Part shown: positions 19,482 through 29,362 of the stretch, piece after piece
How positions within the stretch are numbered: the stretch's first letter is position 1
How the letters are laid out: each line of letters starts with the position of its first letter
From: Psychrobacter sp. FME6
GTDB lineage: Bacteria; Pseudomonadota; Gammaproteobacteria; Pseudomonadales; Moraxellaceae
Assembly (NCBI RefSeq): GCF_014861365.1
Contig: NZ_RRYW01000002.1
Location: 30,163 to 94,162, forward strand
Direction of reading: 5' to 3'
DNA: 64,000 bases
Made by a program: the position numbers and the translations under genes
Notes under the pieces: generated by a model
What the model was told of the DNA's origin: nothing
Databases searched by the model: none
What the model saw: only the letters and a program-made list of their open reading frames with translations

Positions 19482-21362
19482 TTACCAGTCTTGGGCGCTA
19501 GTTCCTGCCATGCTGGTTTTGACGCTTTGATTCATAATACGAGCGGCAAAAGCATCACTATGGGGTTTAAGCTTGGCTTGCTGTGCTTCGATAAGCGCTA
19601 AGTCATCAGTGCTGAGTACGGTTTGTAGCGCTTGTATTTGCTCTGCTAATGCTTGCTGCTCTTCAGGCGATATTAATGAGGCAAATTCTTTAAGGGCAGA
19701 CTGTAGTGCCAATACTTCGCGCTCAGCCTCTACTTTGGTCTCGATTAAAGAGCGTGCATTTTTATCTTCTTCTGCATGCTTGAATCCTGCCACCAGTAAT
19801 TGTTCTTTTTGCTCATCTGATAAACCATAAGCAGGTACAATTTCAATTTTGCTTTCTGTCTTGGTGGTGGTCTCTTGAGCACTGACGGTAAGCTGCCCAT
19901 TAGCATCAATACTAAAAGTCACTTCAATGCGCGCAAATCCAGCCTTCATTGGCGGGATGCCATATAGCTCAAAACGCCCAAGTGAACGGCAGTTTTCCAC
20001 GGTTTCGCGCTCGCCCTGTACTACATGAATCACCATACCTGTTTGACCATCTTGATAGGTCGTAAATACTTGGCGTTTTTTGACAGGGATTGGAGTGTTG
20101 CGTGGGATAAGCACTTCAACCAGACCGCCCATCGTTTCAAGACCTAGCGATAGTGGTGTTACATCTAATAATAGTAGATTGTTGTCACTGTCGCCATTGA
20201 TCAATTGATGCGCCGTTTGAGCAGCGCCTAAAGCGACTACTTCATCTGGATTAAGACGACAAAGTGGTTCTTTGCCAAAAAAGTCTGTCACGACTTGCTG
20301 TACAGCAGGCATGCGTGTAGAGCCACCGACCAAAATTACTTCGTCTAATTCTGAAGCAGACAGTTTGGCGTCGCGTAATACTTGCTCGCATACACTTAGT
20401 GTACGGCGGCTAACTGGTTCTGCGATAGCCAGTAAATCTTTGCGGTGTAAGATACCTTGAAAAGATTGCTCATTGACAGTGATGCTGATAGCAACTTGCT
20501 CAGCATCAGTCAATGCTTGTTTATACGCTTTGGCTTGTTGCGCAAGTATCGATTTGTCATGACGACTCACGTCTTTAGGGTCGATGTTTAATTGTTTGAT
20601 AAGCCAGTTGGTCATAAGACGGTCTATATCATCACCACCCAAGGCACTGTTACCGCCGGTCGCCAATACTTCAAAGACGCCATCAGTCAGCTTTAAAATA
20701 GACACGTCAAAGGTACCGCCACCCAAATCATAGATTAAATAATAGCTTTCTAACTCATTGCTTTGTGTTGTCTGGTCGAGACCGTAGGCAACGGCAGCAG
20801 CAGTGGGCTCATTCAAGAGACGTAAAACATTGATACCTGCCGCTTGCGCCGCATCTTTTGTCGCTTGACGTTGAGCTTCATCAAAATAGGCTGGAACGGT
20901 AATGACCGCGCCTTCGATGCTATCTGCAGGCAATGTACTTGCAGCACGTTGCTCAAGCGCTGCTAATATACGTGCTGAGACTTCGACCGGAGAAACATCC
21001 CCTTGGCTGGTCACGAATGCTGGCATATCGTCTTTGTTGCCACTCAACTCATAAGGATGAGAGAACTTAATATCCGCTTGACTACGGCCCATAAACCGCT
21101 TAGCCGAGACGATCGTATTTTTTGGATCATCCGCTAAATGGGCTAGGGCATCATAGCCAACAAGAGGCTTGCCTGTACTGGGATAATAAACAACAGAAGG
21201 GAGTAAGGTATCTGTACTTGTGCCTGCTTCTAAGACCTGCGCTTTGCCTGAACGTACCACTGCCACTAATGAGCGTGTGGTACCAAGATCGATTCCCAGA
21301 CCAAAATGATGCTGGTGAGGTTGAGCGCTTTGATTGGGTTCGGCAATTTGCAATAAAGACAT
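19482..21362 (-). CDS. hscA: Fe-S assembly chaperone HscA (Hsp70 type)
   Basis: Specialised Hsp70 ATPase, 626 aa, that works with HscB to transfer clusters from IscU. The nucleotide-binding domain begins GLGIDLGTTRSLVA and contains YDLGGGTFDVSIL and VGGSTRMPAVQ; the substrate-binding domain follows LLLLDVTPLSLGLE. It binds the LPPVKVHC-type motif that is present in the IscU encoded upstream. Length and the HscA-type N-terminus distinguish it from DnaK. It sits between hscB and fdx. Confidence 0.97.
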   Translation of the reverse strand: MSLLQIAEPNQSAQPHQHHFGLGIDLGTTRSLVAVVRSGKAQVLEAGTSTDTLLPSVVYYPSTGKPLVGYDALAHLADDPKNTIVSAKRFMGRSQADIKFSHPYELSGNKDDMPAFVTSQGDVSPVEVSARILAALEQRAASTLPADSIEGAVITVPAYFDEAQRQATKDAAQAAGINVLRLLNEPTAAAVAYGLDQTTQSNELESYYLIYDLGGGTFDVSILKLTDGVFEVLATGGNSALGGDDIDRLMTNWLIKQLNIDPKDVSRHDKSILAQQAKAYKQALTDAEQVAISITVNEQSFQGILHRKDLLAIAEPVSRRTLSVCEQVLRDAKLSASELDEVILVGGSTRMPAVQQVVTDFFGKEPLCRLNPDEVVALGAAQTAHQLINGDSDNNLLLLDVTPLSLGLETMGGLVEVLIPRNTPIPVKKRQVFTTYQDGQTGMVIHVVQGERETVENCRSLGRFELYGIPPMKAGFARIEVTFSIDANGQLTVSAQETTTKTESKIEIVPAYGLSDEQKEQLLVAGFKHAEEDKNARSLIETKVEAEREVLALQSALKEFASLISPEEQQALAEQIQALQTVLSTDDLALIEAQQAKLKPHSDAFAARIMNQSVKTSMAGTSAQDW

Positions 21363-21482
21363 AAGATAACTCAGAGATAAAATGAATAAGTGAAATGGAG
21401 CAAATACAACATACGCACTACCGCAGCTATCTTACTATAGAAACAGAAAAGCCGATCGGTTAAGAGTGCTTAAAATAAAATA

Positions 21483-22064
21483 TTAAACGTATAAATCATC
21501 GTCATCTGAATGTTCAGTAGTAGCCACTTCATCAAGTCCTGTGGTTACGTCAGCATTCAATTTTACTAAAAACTTGAGTTTTTGGGTCGCATCGATCGCT
21601 GTTTGCCAGTCTTGATTTTGGTAGGCACTACTAAAGCGTTGAGACTGTTTAGCCAGACGTTCAGTAATCTGTGGATGTAGCTGTTGTAAGGTTGAACGAT
21701 TTTTATCGTCAATGGCTTCATCTAAATCAATCCGCATCTGCATCGCATCTTCTAAAAAATCTAAGTCTGCGATAGAGTGCTCCACATTCTGTGCTTGGCC
21801 TGCCATATCTAATAGGTAGCTTGCCCGGCTATCGGGGGCGCTTAATGCTTGATACGCTTGGTTGATTAGCGCAGAAGCTTGCTCAGATTGCTGTTTCGCT
21901 TGTGCAGCATCTGTGCCGTTTTTGACGACATTGTCAGGGTGATAACGTTTTTGTAGCAGACGTAAATGTTGGTCGAGGTTGTCTTGATTGACTTCAAATT
22001 GTACAGGTTGCTCAAATAGGGCAAAGAAGTTATCAAACTGTGCTTCTTGAGTAATATTTGTCAT
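21483..22064 (-). CDS. hscB: Fe-S assembly co-chaperone HscB
   Basis: J-domain partner of HscA, 193 aa. The HPD motif is at residues 42-44 (RYHPDN) and the C-terminal three-helix domain, which binds IscU, includes FLEDAMQMRIDLDEA. The chain has an extra acidic C-terminus compared with E. coli HscB (171 aa). Its position between iscA and hscA is canonical. Confidence 0.95.
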   Translation of the reverse strand: MTNITQEAQFDNFFALFEQPVQFEVNQDNLDQHLRLLQKRYHPDNVVKNGTDAAQAKQQSEQASALINQAYQALSAPDSRASYLLDMAGQAQNVEHSIADLDFLEDAMQMRIDLDEAIDDKNRSTLQQLHPQITERLAKQSQRFSSAYQNQDWQTAIDATQKLKFLVKLNADVTTGLDEVATTEHSDDDDLYV

Positions 22065-22211
22065 GTCATACGCCTTACTTTTTTATTTGTTTTTTAAGTT
22101 TTTCAGACTAAGGACTTGTTTACGACTGGGTTCATTATACCGTTGTAGCTGTAATAGTTCATCGCTTGAGCTTAAATTACCAGCTAAGCTTAAACACAAA
22201 GTACGAAAGCC

Positions 22212-22532
22212 CTAGACTGTAAAGGACTCACCGCAACCACATTCACCCTTTTGATTGGGGTTAGTGAACTTAAAACCTTCGTTTAAACCTTCTTTTTCAT
22301 AGTCCATTAGTAGCCCATCTAAATATACTAGGCTTTTAGGATCAATAAAGATACTAACATCGCGGCTTTCATAGCGCGTGTCATTTTCGTCAGGCGTATC
22401 GACGAACTCTAAAACATAGGCTAAGCCTGAACAGCCAGCCGTACGAATGCCCACTCGAATGCCTTCACCTTTGCCGCGGTTGTCCAAAAAATCTCGAACA
22501 TGCTGGGCGGCGCGTTCTGTCATTTCAATCAT
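22212..22532 (-). CDS. iscA: A-type Fe-S carrier IscA
   Basis: A-type cluster carrier. The three conserved cysteines are in TAGCSGLAY and GECGCGESF. The start at 22532 ([10 protein letters not shown]) is chosen because GGGAG lies five bases upstream and the resulting 106 aa matches E. coli IscA (107); an upstream in-frame ATG at 22544 lacks this. It is separated from iscU by 230 nt that include a strong hairpin. Confidence 0.95.
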   Translation of the reverse strand: MIEMTERAAQHVRDFLDNRGKGEGIRVGIRTAGCSGLAYVLEFVDTPDENDTRYESRDVSIFIDPKSLVYLDGLLMDYEKEGLNEGFKFTNPNQKGECGCGESFTV

Positions 22533-22654
22533 GCCAACTCCCATTGATTATCAATAATAGAGGTATTAACTTAATTAAGAAGCCATTAATAAAAAAAATA
22601 TGTATTATAAAATGGTGCCGAGATAGATTCTATCTAAACTGACAATATAAAGTA

Positions 22655-22692
22655 AAAGGTGACAATTGCATAAGCGTCATTGTCACCTTTTT
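22655..22692 (-). terminator. Hairpin between iscU and iscA
   Basis: AAAGGTGACAAT and ATTGTCACCTTT form a perfect 12-bp stem. On the minus strand it is followed by TTTTACTTT, a T-rich but imperfect tract. It lies inside the isc operon and may attenuate or process the transcript so that iscRSU exceeds iscA-hscBA-fdx. Confidence 0.65.
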
Positions 22693-22762
22693 AGCGTCAG
22701 TCGCTTTCAGTAATTCGTTAACACTGTACTACCATAAAGATATAGCGCACAGGCTAAACGAT

Positions 22763-23179
22763 TTAGCTGGTAGCTTCTTCTGTAACAGCGTCAGCTGCTG
22801 TACTATGCTTACCTTTATAGTCGCTGATAGCGGCTTTAATGGCATCTTCTGCTAGTACAGAGCAATGCACTTTTACTGGTGGCAATGCCAATTCTTCAGC
22901 GATATCGTTGTTCTTAATTTCGCCAGCTTGATCCAAGCTCTTGCCTTTAAGCCACTCGGTAACGAGCGAGCTTGATGCAATTGCTGAACCGCAGCCATAA
23001 GTCTTAAAGCGTGCATCTTCGATAACACCGTTGTCATCGACTTGGATTTGTAGACGCATTACGTCGCCACAAGCTGGGGCACCAACCATACCAGTACCGA
23101 TATTTTTGGCGTTTTTATCAAAATTACCAACGTTGCGTGGGTTTTCGTAATGATCAATAACTTGGTCACTATAGGCCAT
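22763..23179 (-). CDS. iscU: Fe-S cluster scaffold IscU
   Basis: Scaffold on which IscS and Fdx build [2Fe-2S] clusters, 138 aa. Ligand cysteines are C37 (GAPACGD), C63 (YGCGSA) and C106; the HscA-recognition motif LPPVKVHC is intact at residues 99-106. The C-terminal tail is a little longer than in E. coli (128 aa) and rich in Ala, Thr and Glu. It follows iscS by 150 nt. Confidence 0.98.
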   Translation of the reverse strand: MAYSDQVIDHYENPRNVGNFDKNAKNIGTGMVGAPACGDVMRLQIQVDDNGVIEDARFKTYGCGSAIASSSLVTEWLKGKSLDQAGEIKNNDIAEELALPPVKVHCSVLAEDAIKAAISDYKGKHSTAADAVTEEATS

Positions 23180-23329
23180 GAGGTTTTCTCCTAGTTAGAT
23201 GATGAGCAATAACTGATTAGTTTGAAGTGTTATTTGCTCATCGATAATTGGGGTCAAACACGTAATTTAATTGTCTGATCAATCGTTTGATGGCTACATT
23301 TAATAGCCATGTTTATATTCTCAATAATT

Positions 23330-24556
23330 TTAGTGCTCAGCCCATTCGACTGAATTTAAATCAACACCTTCTTGGTACATATCCCAAAGTGGTGATAGCG
23401 CGCGTAATTTATCAACGGCTTCATGCATTTGCTTAATAACGGTTTCGATATCTTCTTCAGTGGTATAGCGACCGAAGCTGAAACGTATCGAGCTGTGTGC
23501 CAATTCATCTGGGCGACCAATAGCACGTAGTACATAGGATGGTTCAAGTGTCGCTGACGTACAGGCCGAACCTGATGAGACAGCTAAGTCTTTTAGCGAC
23601 ATCATTAATGACTCGCCTTCGACAAAGTTAAAGCTGATATTTACGATATTAGGTACACTGTTCTCTAAATCACCGTTAAGGTAGATCTCTTCGATATCTT
23701 GTAGACCGTCCCACAGTTTTTGACGTAGTTTCGCTGCGTGAGCATGGTCTTCTTGGTAACGCTCATTGGCTAAGGCAAATGCGGCACCAATACCAACGAT
23801 TTGATGGGTTGGCAAGGTACCAGAACGCATACCACGCTCATGACCACCACCGTGTTGTTCGGCTTTCAAACGAATACGAGGCTTACGGCGAACAAATAGC
23901 GCACCGATACCTTTAGGACCGTATGCTTTGTGACCTGAAAAACTCATTAAGTCGATTTTCATTTCTTCGAGATTAATCAGCACTTTACCTACAGACTGTG
24001 CGCCATCGACATGGAAAACCACACCGGCTTCACGAGTGATATCGCCAATAGCAGCCACATCAGTAATCGTACCAAGTTCGTTGTTTACCATCATCAGTGA
24101 GACTAAGATAGTGTCTTCACGCAAAGCATCTTTAACTTGTTCTGGTAAAATCAAACCAGTGCTTGGCTGTGGCTCAAGATAAGTAATGTCAAAACCTTCT
24201 TGCTCAAGCTCACGGCAAGTATCTAACACTGCTTTGTGTTCAATTTTGCTGGTAATGATGTGTTTGCCACGAGACTGATAGAAATGTGCTGCGCCTTTAA
24301 TGGCTAAGTTATCAGACTCTGTCGCACCAGAAGTGAAGACGATTTCGCGTGGATCAGCGTGGATCACTTCAGCCACTTGCTGACGCGCTGTTTCTACCGC
24401 TTCTTCTGCTTGCCAGCCATAGCCGTGCGAGCGCGAGGCTGGATTACCAAAGATGCCATCTACAGTCAGATACTCGCTCATTTTAGCAGCTACTGACTTT
24501 GCAACTGGCGTGGTGGCGGCATAATCTAAGTATATAAGGTTGTTATGTTGGCTCAT
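23330..24556 (-). CDS. iscS: Cysteine desulfurase IscS
   Basis: PLP enzyme that supplies sulfur for clusters and tRNA thiolation, 408 aa. The PLP lysine is in [16 protein letters not shown], and the mobile-loop catalytic cysteine is in SSGSACTSA. Length equals the E. coli protein within a few residues. Its start overlaps the end of iscR by 4 nt, indicating translational coupling. Confidence 0.98.
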   Translation of the reverse strand: MSQHNNLIYLDYAATTPVAKSVAAKMSEYLTVDGIFGNPASRSHGYGWQAEEAVETARQQVAEVIHADPREIVFTSGATESDNLAIKGAAHFYQSRGKHIITSKIEHKAVLDTCRELEQEGFDITYLEPQPSTGLILPEQVKDALREDTILVSLMMVNNELGTITDVAAIGDITREAGVVFHVDGAQSVGKVLINLEEMKIDLMSFSGHKAYGPKGIGALFVRRKPRIRLKAEQHGGGHERGMRSGTLPTHQIVGIGAAFALANERYQEDHAHAAKLRQKLWDGLQDIEEIYLNGDLENSVPNIVNISFNFVEGESLMMSLKDLAVSSGSACTSATLEPSYVLRAIGRPDELAHSSIRFSFGRYTTEEDIETVIKQMHEAVDKLRALSPLWDMYQEGVDLNSVEWAEH

Positions 24557-25062
24557 GCTGGGTTTGCCTCGCTGTTCGATAGGGTAATAGTATTGATATC
24601 TTTTATAGAAATACTTTTAGTGGGTGTGTGCTGACGTTCTGAGACTAATTGCACATTTTCCATGTCTAGTAATTGCGCTAATGTTATATTTTTCAAGTAC
24701 TGTTCGATATGATTGGACAATGCACACCATAAATCATGGGTTAGACACATTGTACCACCTTGACAGTCACCGCGTCCTTCGCACTGCATCGCATCAACTG
24801 ATTCGTCGACAGCAGAGATGATGCTCATGACATCTATCTCGTGCAATGGTTTTGCGAGGTGATAGCCACCTGCTGCACCGCGAATACTAGTAACGAGACC
24901 ACGTTTACGTAGTTTAGAGAATAGTTGCTCCAGATACGAGATAGAAATCGATTGCCGTTTGGCAATATCAGATAATGATACTGCACTGTCTTGTTGACTG
25001 GTTTGTAGTGCCAAATCCAATAATGCAGTAACGGCGTATCTGCCTCGGGTAGTCAAACGCAT
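24553..25062 (-). CDS. iscR: Fe-S regulator IscR
   Basis: Rrf2-family repressor, 169 aa, whose [2Fe-2S] form represses the isc operon. The N-terminal winged helix ([18 protein letters not shown]) is followed by cluster ligands C94, C100, C106 and H109, matching the C92/C98/C104/H107 pattern of E. coli. It heads the operon downstream of a promoter with an IscR-like site, so autoregulation is expected. Confidence 0.97.
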   Translation of the reverse strand: MRLTTRGRYAVTALLDLALQTSQQDSAVSLSDIAKRQSISISYLEQLFSKLRKRGLVTSIRGAAGGYHLAKPLHEIDVMSIISAVDESVDAMQCEGRGDCQGGTMCLTHDLWCALSNHIEQYLKNITLAQLLDMENVQLVSERQHTPTKSISIKDINTITLSNSEANPA

Positions 25063-25245
25063 GTGTTATCTCCAAACTTTTATGTTTTTTATATTTAACA
25101 ACGATCTTAACGAAAAGGTATCTATGGGCACTATTGAAATAACATGAGAGTGGCCTATCAGAGTATCTACATATCTACCGCTAAGTTGTGTTCTATCGTC
25201 ATTAAACAACAGATGGTGCACCCGATGTGTGTAACGATTAATCCA

Positions 25246-25275
25246 ATTATACTTAATCCCGAGTAATTTAGTCAA
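25246..25275 (-). promoter_or_regulatory. isc promoter with IscR type-1-like operator
   Basis: On the minus strand TTGACT (25270-25275) and TATAAT (25246-25251) are spaced by 18 nt. The segment TTGACTAAATTACTCGG over the -35 matches all but one base of the YYGACTRWWWYAGTCRR core of the type-1 IscR consensus. The start site would be near 25238, giving a leader of about 175 nt before iscR. Confidence 0.8.
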
Positions 25276-25538
25276 GATTAAAATGTGGTTGAATGGTTAA
25301 TGCAGCTTATAACTGTGATTGATAAAAACAATGTGATCAATAGTGTTAATAATAAGGGCAATAAAAGAGGGGGCAGTGCGAGAGGAATGTTGATGTTTAG
25401 AGCAATTGGCATATGAGTATAAAAGCCGAACAAAGCGTTTAATATCTTATTACAGGCATTAAGCGCTCAATTCATCAAACAATATAATAGTTGCAGTTAA
25501 ATGTATTTTTAGTATTGCCGAACTCGGCATTGTCTAAA
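25276..25538. other. Gap between the isc promoter and the SCP2-like gene
   Basis: AT-rich intergenic DNA with no convincing ORF. It may carry further regulatory sites upstream of the isc promoter and the 3' end of the next minus-strand transcript. No strong terminator is recognised. Confidence 0.3.
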
Positions 25539-26183
25539 CTAATTCATTAATAATGCGATGATTGATCCAACCATCACAACGAGCGCGACCACCGTCACGA
25601 TCATGAATGTTTTTTGCTTGCTTTGTAATTCTTTAACCGTGGTTTCAAGTTCGCGGTTTTTGATGGTCAAGGTATTGATTTGAGTTTGTTGTTCTTTAAT
25701 GCGTAGCTTATAGCTTTCCTTCTTATCTGCCATTTCAGCTTCTGTAGGTTTGGATTTGCCTTTGCCACCTTTTATCTTTTTAATCAAGCCTTGGATTAAG
25801 CTACCAAGACCGAGTTGCATAATAAACTGCTTGACCAGCTGTACCTGAACGGACTCCCCACGCATCTGTAGCTTTTCCGTGGTTTCGCTATCGTGAGTGG
25901 TAATCGCGTTGATTACTTGAAGACTATAAGCATTGATGACGACGTCAGGCTCGCTACGCCCGATGGGTAAATTGGAATCGAGCAACACACCTTTGGTACT
26001 AAAAGTGGCGAAAACCTCTACATGTGGTAAATATAAGCGCAGCGCCACGACAGTACCTTGCTTGGCAAGTGGATAAGCGGCTTTACGTAGCTCGGGGTCT
26101 AGACGTAACAGTAGGGTCAGCGCCGACTCGATGAACACCAGAATAATATTGAGAAAAGAGTGAGACAACGTAGAACGCTTCAT
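25539..26183 (-). CDS. SCP2/UbiJ-like protein with coiled coil and C-terminal membrane anchor
   Basis: From the ATG at 26183 the product is 214 aa. Residues about 10-135 resemble the SCP2-type lipid-binding fold of UbiJ (segments ALTLLLRLDPELRK, PDVVINAYSLQVI and MRGESVQVQLVKQFI). A Lys-rich linker, a coiled coil (about 155-190) and one terminal helix (MIVTVVALVVMVGSIIALL) follow, so the protein is probably anchored by its tail. UbiJ helps ubiquinone synthesis; whether this protein does is unknown. A longer start at 26246 is possible. Confidence 0.65.
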   Translation of the reverse strand: MKRSTLSHSFLNIILVFIESALTLLLRLDPELRKAAYPLAKQGTVVALRLYLPHVEVFATFSTKGVLLDSNLPIGRSEPDVVINAYSLQVINAITTHDSETTEKLQMRGESVQVQLVKQFIMQLGLGSLIQGLIKKIKGGKGKSKPTEAEMADKKESYKLRIKEQQTQINTLTIKNRELETTVKELQSKQKTFMIVTVVALVVMVGSIIALLMN

Positions 26184-26711
26184 GTAAGTAATCCGTTTTT
26201 TATTTGGCAAATCAGAGGCAAAAGACAAACAAGAGTCGAAACCCATCCAAGATGTGCAGTGATATTTTGCTTATATTAACGTCTTTATAATAAAAAGTAA
26301 CGCTAGTTTCTATTAATTCGCTACCAGTGGGTAAATTATTACCTTACAATTCGGCAGTCGATAAAGACACTGGTATTAATGACTGGTAATGTATTGATAT
26401 TGCGTAGCAACGGCTGCAAACCATAAATTGACACAGTTCGGCTACGTAAGCCGAACTCATAGTAAGCTAAAGTGATGAGTAGTTAGAACCGTTGCAGATG
26501 TTTTGCGTAACATTGAGTGTCAAATACGTAGTACAGTACACAAAAATATGTAAAATCGCTTGCGCTCCCTATGCTGCCTTGATATAAAGACGATAACAAA
26601 GTGAAACTCGTTAATATGTGGGTCAGGTAGTTTTTATTGCTTAAGTGCTATGAGAGCGTTACAATACTTGGCGTGAGCATTTATTATCCCCTTAAACTTG
26701 AAGGAAATTTT
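26184..26711. other. Gap upstream of the HU gene
   Basis: About 530 nt without a supported gene, probably holding divergent promoters. It contains the perfect hairpin described at 26435-26457; no other clear signals are seen. Confidence 0.35.
26435..26457. repeat. Perfect 9-bp inverted repeat
   Basis: AGTTCGGCT and AGCCGAACT flank a five-base ACGTA loop. No T run follows, so it is more like a protein-binding site or RNA structure than a terminator. Confidence 0.6.
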
Positions 26712-26984
26712 ATGAATAAGTCAGAATTAATTGATAGCATCGCAGACAAAAGTGGTCTAAATAAAACCCAAGCTGGTGATGCATTGAATGCTGTTATGGA
26801 AAGTGTTGGTGAAGCATTAGAAGCTGGCGATAGTATCTCATTGGTTGGCTTTGGTACTTTTAGCGTAAAAGACCGTAAAGCCCGTACAGGCCGTAACCCT
26901 AAGACTGGTGAAGAGCTTAGTATTCCAGCAAGCAAAGTACCAAGCTTCAAAGCTGGCAAAAACTTAAAAGAGCGCTTAAACTAA
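26712..26984 (+). CDS. hup: DNA-binding protein HU
   Basis: Histone-like HU protein, 90 aa. The DNA-binding arm is [22 protein letters not shown]; the family core reads GFGTFSV. The ATG at 26712 is chosen because AAGGAA lies directly upstream and the length is exactly that of HU; the open frame extends further 5' without meaning. It precedes ppiD, as hupB does in E. coli. Confidence 0.97.
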   Translation: MNKSELIDSIADKSGLNKTQAGDALNAVMESVGEALEAGDSISLVGFGTFSVKDRKARTGRNPKTGEELSIPASKVPSFKAGKNLKERLN

Positions 26985-27363
26985 GAAAGTTTATTTCTAT
27001 TATAGATAAGCGCTATATAATGAACGTGATATACGAATAAAAATAGCGTTTGTTAGCAGTAAAATAATAGACAGTCGCTCATAGCGTAGTTCACAATAGA
27101 AGCACTAAAAAAGCACCTAATATTTAGGTGCTTTTTTAGTGCTATAGTTTGCATCATATAACGTGAATATTTTGAGTCTGCATCAAAAATCACGTATCAT
27201 AGGGCGCGCGATAGACGCATTGTCAAAATCAGGTTGCTGCAACACAACCTATATAACATGTACATGTTCTTACTCTTACCATTGCCTGCTTAGATAGCAT
27301 CGATATTAATAATAGTATTACAATGGTTTTTCATCAATATAGGTTAATAAAGTAGAGATAACT
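26985..27363 (+). other. hup-ppiD intergenic region
   Basis: About 380 nt. It contains the hup terminator and then an AT-rich stretch that should hold the ppiD promoter. No ORF is supported. Confidence 0.35.
27105..27138 (+). terminator. Intrinsic terminator of hup
   Basis: AAGCACCTAA and TTAGGTGCTT form a stem followed by a T run. Confidence 0.85.
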
Positions 27364-29238
27364 ATGGATAAATTGCGCGATTTTTTAAAAAGCTGGCCAG
27401 GTCGCATTTTATTGATTTTATGCCTATCGCCACTCGCTCTATTGGGTGTCGAAAGCTATTTTGGCGGTGGCGTTGATCCCAACCAAGTTGCTCAGGTGGG
27501 TGATGCAAGTATTGGGCTGTCAGAGTATCAGACTGCCGTGAATAACCGTCGTACCGAAATATTAGAGCAGGTTGATGATGCCAGTCTATTAAATGAAGAT
27601 GTACTGCATGAGCAAGTATTAAAAGGGCTCATTGATCGTACCTTATTAGAGCAGCAAGCGGGCAAGCTTGGTATGACCGTTTCTGATGACACGATTAATC
27701 GTCTGCTGCGTCAAGAAGAGATATTTAAAGATGCAGAAGGCAACTTCTCTAACGATCAGTTTTCGAATTTTTTACGTCAGCGCAATATGACAAAAGATCA
27801 GCTGTTTGCTGAATTTCGTAATCAACTAAGCCTCGACCAGCTCAATGCCAGTATCGTTGGTACCGCTATTTATCCGATGCAAGCGGTCAGTCAATTAATC
27901 GATCTACAGCTTGAGTCGCGCAACATCTGGCTACATCGCTTTAATTGGCAAGACTATCAAGACAAAGTGAAACTGAGCAAAAATGACATGCAAGCGTATT
28001 ATGATAGTAATAAAGAAACGCTAAAAAGTGCAGCAATGGTCGATTTGGCTTATCTGCAACTGAGTCCGCAAACCATTGAGGTGAGCGACGTTACTAAAGA
28101 AGATTTACAGCAGCAATATGAAGCATATAAGCAAGGTCTTGCGATCACTGACGAGCGTAAAGTTAGCCAAATCCTATTAACTGGTGATAACGCTAAGGCT
28201 CGCGCTGATAAAGTGAAAGCGCGCCTAGATAAAGGTGAATCATTTGCCAAGCTTGCTAAAGCAGAGTCTGATGATCCATCAGGAGAAACGGGCGGCGATA
28301 TCGGTCGCTTTAACGCGGCAGTATTTGGTAATGACGCCACTGCTGTTGAAAAGGCCCTAGAGGGTCTAAATGTTGGTGATGTCACGGCACCTATTAAGAC
28401 CAGCTTTGGCTATCAAATATTTACGGTTACCGAAGACAATGGTAGCAAAATGCCAAGCCTAGAAAGCATGCGTGACGAGTTGACGGTTAAAGCAAAAGAA
28501 TATAAGCGTCAGGAAATATATGCCGATAAAGTGACGTCGATTAATGACTTGGCCGCAGATGGTTTTAGTATCGAAGATATTGCTCAGCAAGAAAACGTGA
28601 CGCTCAAGCATATCAAAGATTACCGTAAAGAAAACAACCAATCGGTACTGTCTCAACCAGCAGTAATCAAGCAAGCGTTTGATGAATTTACGATTCAAGA
28701 TCAAGCAGTAACTGCAGGTATAAAAGTTGGGAATGGTACAGTATGGGTACAGCCGAGTAATTATCGTCCGACTAAAGTATTAACCTTATCAGCGGCTACA
28801 CCGATAATCACTCAAGTATTACGTCAACAAAAAGCCACGGCGTTGGCGCTAAAAGATGCTCAAGCAGTTGCTGCTGGGATTAAAACCACTGCTGATATCA
28901 GTAAGCAACCAGTCAGCTTTCAAGCATTGGGTGATGTGAACCGTCAGACCACAGTATTGACAGAAAAAGAGCGTGGGCTAGCGTTCAGTAAGCAAGCGGC
29001 TGAAAATGCTGTCGTGGCCGTTGCTAGCGAATCTGAGATGGGTGCGACGGTATTGGTGGGCGATCGTATTAAGACGGAGCAGCAATCACCATTGTCTGAT
29101 ATGCAAAGAGCACAAACCGCGACCATTATTCGTGATAACTTAGGTCAAGACCAGCTACAAGATTATTTAGATTATCTACGTTTGGTGTATAAAGTTGAGA
29201 TTAATGACTCTAATATGGCCAATGCGCAGGGACGTTAA
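27364..29238 (+). CDS. ppiD: Periplasmic folding chaperone/peptidyl-prolyl isomerase PpiD
   Basis: SurA_N and parvulin protein of 624 aa, anchored in the inner membrane by an N-terminal helix (RILLILCLSPLALLGVESYF) and facing the periplasm. The parvulin domain spans about residues 262-360 (KVSQILL ... GGDIGRF ... TSFGYQIFTVTE). PpiD assists newly exported proteins at the SecYEG exit. Length matches E. coli PpiD (623). Its place after hup is conserved. Confidence 0.93.
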   Translation: MDKLRDFLKSWPGRILLILCLSPLALLGVESYFGGGVDPNQVAQVGDASIGLSEYQTAVNNRRTEILEQVDDASLLNEDVLHEQVLKGLIDRTLLEQQAGKLGMTVSDDTINRLLRQEEIFKDAEGNFSNDQFSNFLRQRNMTKDQLFAEFRNQLSLDQLNASIVGTAIYPMQAVSQLIDLQLESRNIWLHRFNWQDYQDKVKLSKNDMQAYYDSNKETLKSAAMVDLAYLQLSPQTIEVSDVTKEDLQQQYEAYKQGLAITDERKVSQILLTGDNAKARADKVKARLDKGESFAKLAKAESDDPSGETGGDIGRFNAAVFGNDATAVEKALEGLNVGDVTAPIKTSFGYQIFTVTEDNGSKMPSLESMRDELTVKAKEYKRQEIYADKVTSINDLAADGFSIEDIAQQENVTLKHIKDYRKENNQSVLSQPAVIKQAFDEFTIQDQAVTAGIKVGNGTVWVQPSNYRPTKVLTLSAATPIITQVLRQQKATALALKDAQAVAAGIKTTADISKQPVSFQALGDVNRQTTVLTEKERGLAFSKQAAENAVVAVASESEMGATVLVGDRIKTEQQSPLSDMQRAQTATIIRDNLGQDQLQDYLDYLRLVYKVEINDSNMANAQGR

Positions 29239-29285
29239 GCGTTTGGCTGGTCTTTAAACTTAAACAGCCATAAATATTTGATATG

Positions 29286-29322
29286 AAAAAGCCACTGTAA
29301 CTATAGTTACAGTGGCTTTTTT
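29286..29322. terminator. Bidirectional terminator, ppiD and purH
   Basis: AAAAAGCCACTGTAAC pairs with GTTACAGTGGCTTTTT around a TATA centre. It lies between convergent genes. Confidence 0.9.
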
Positions 29323-29362
29323 CAATACTTATATTAACACATGAAGTGCTGTTTAGAGCATA

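Noticed and set aside
29335..29352. 17-nt word ATTAACACATGAAGTGC shared with the IS30 end near 63556
   Set aside because: It lies after the ppiD terminator with no further similarity to the IS30 element; a match of this length in AT-rich DNA can be chance.
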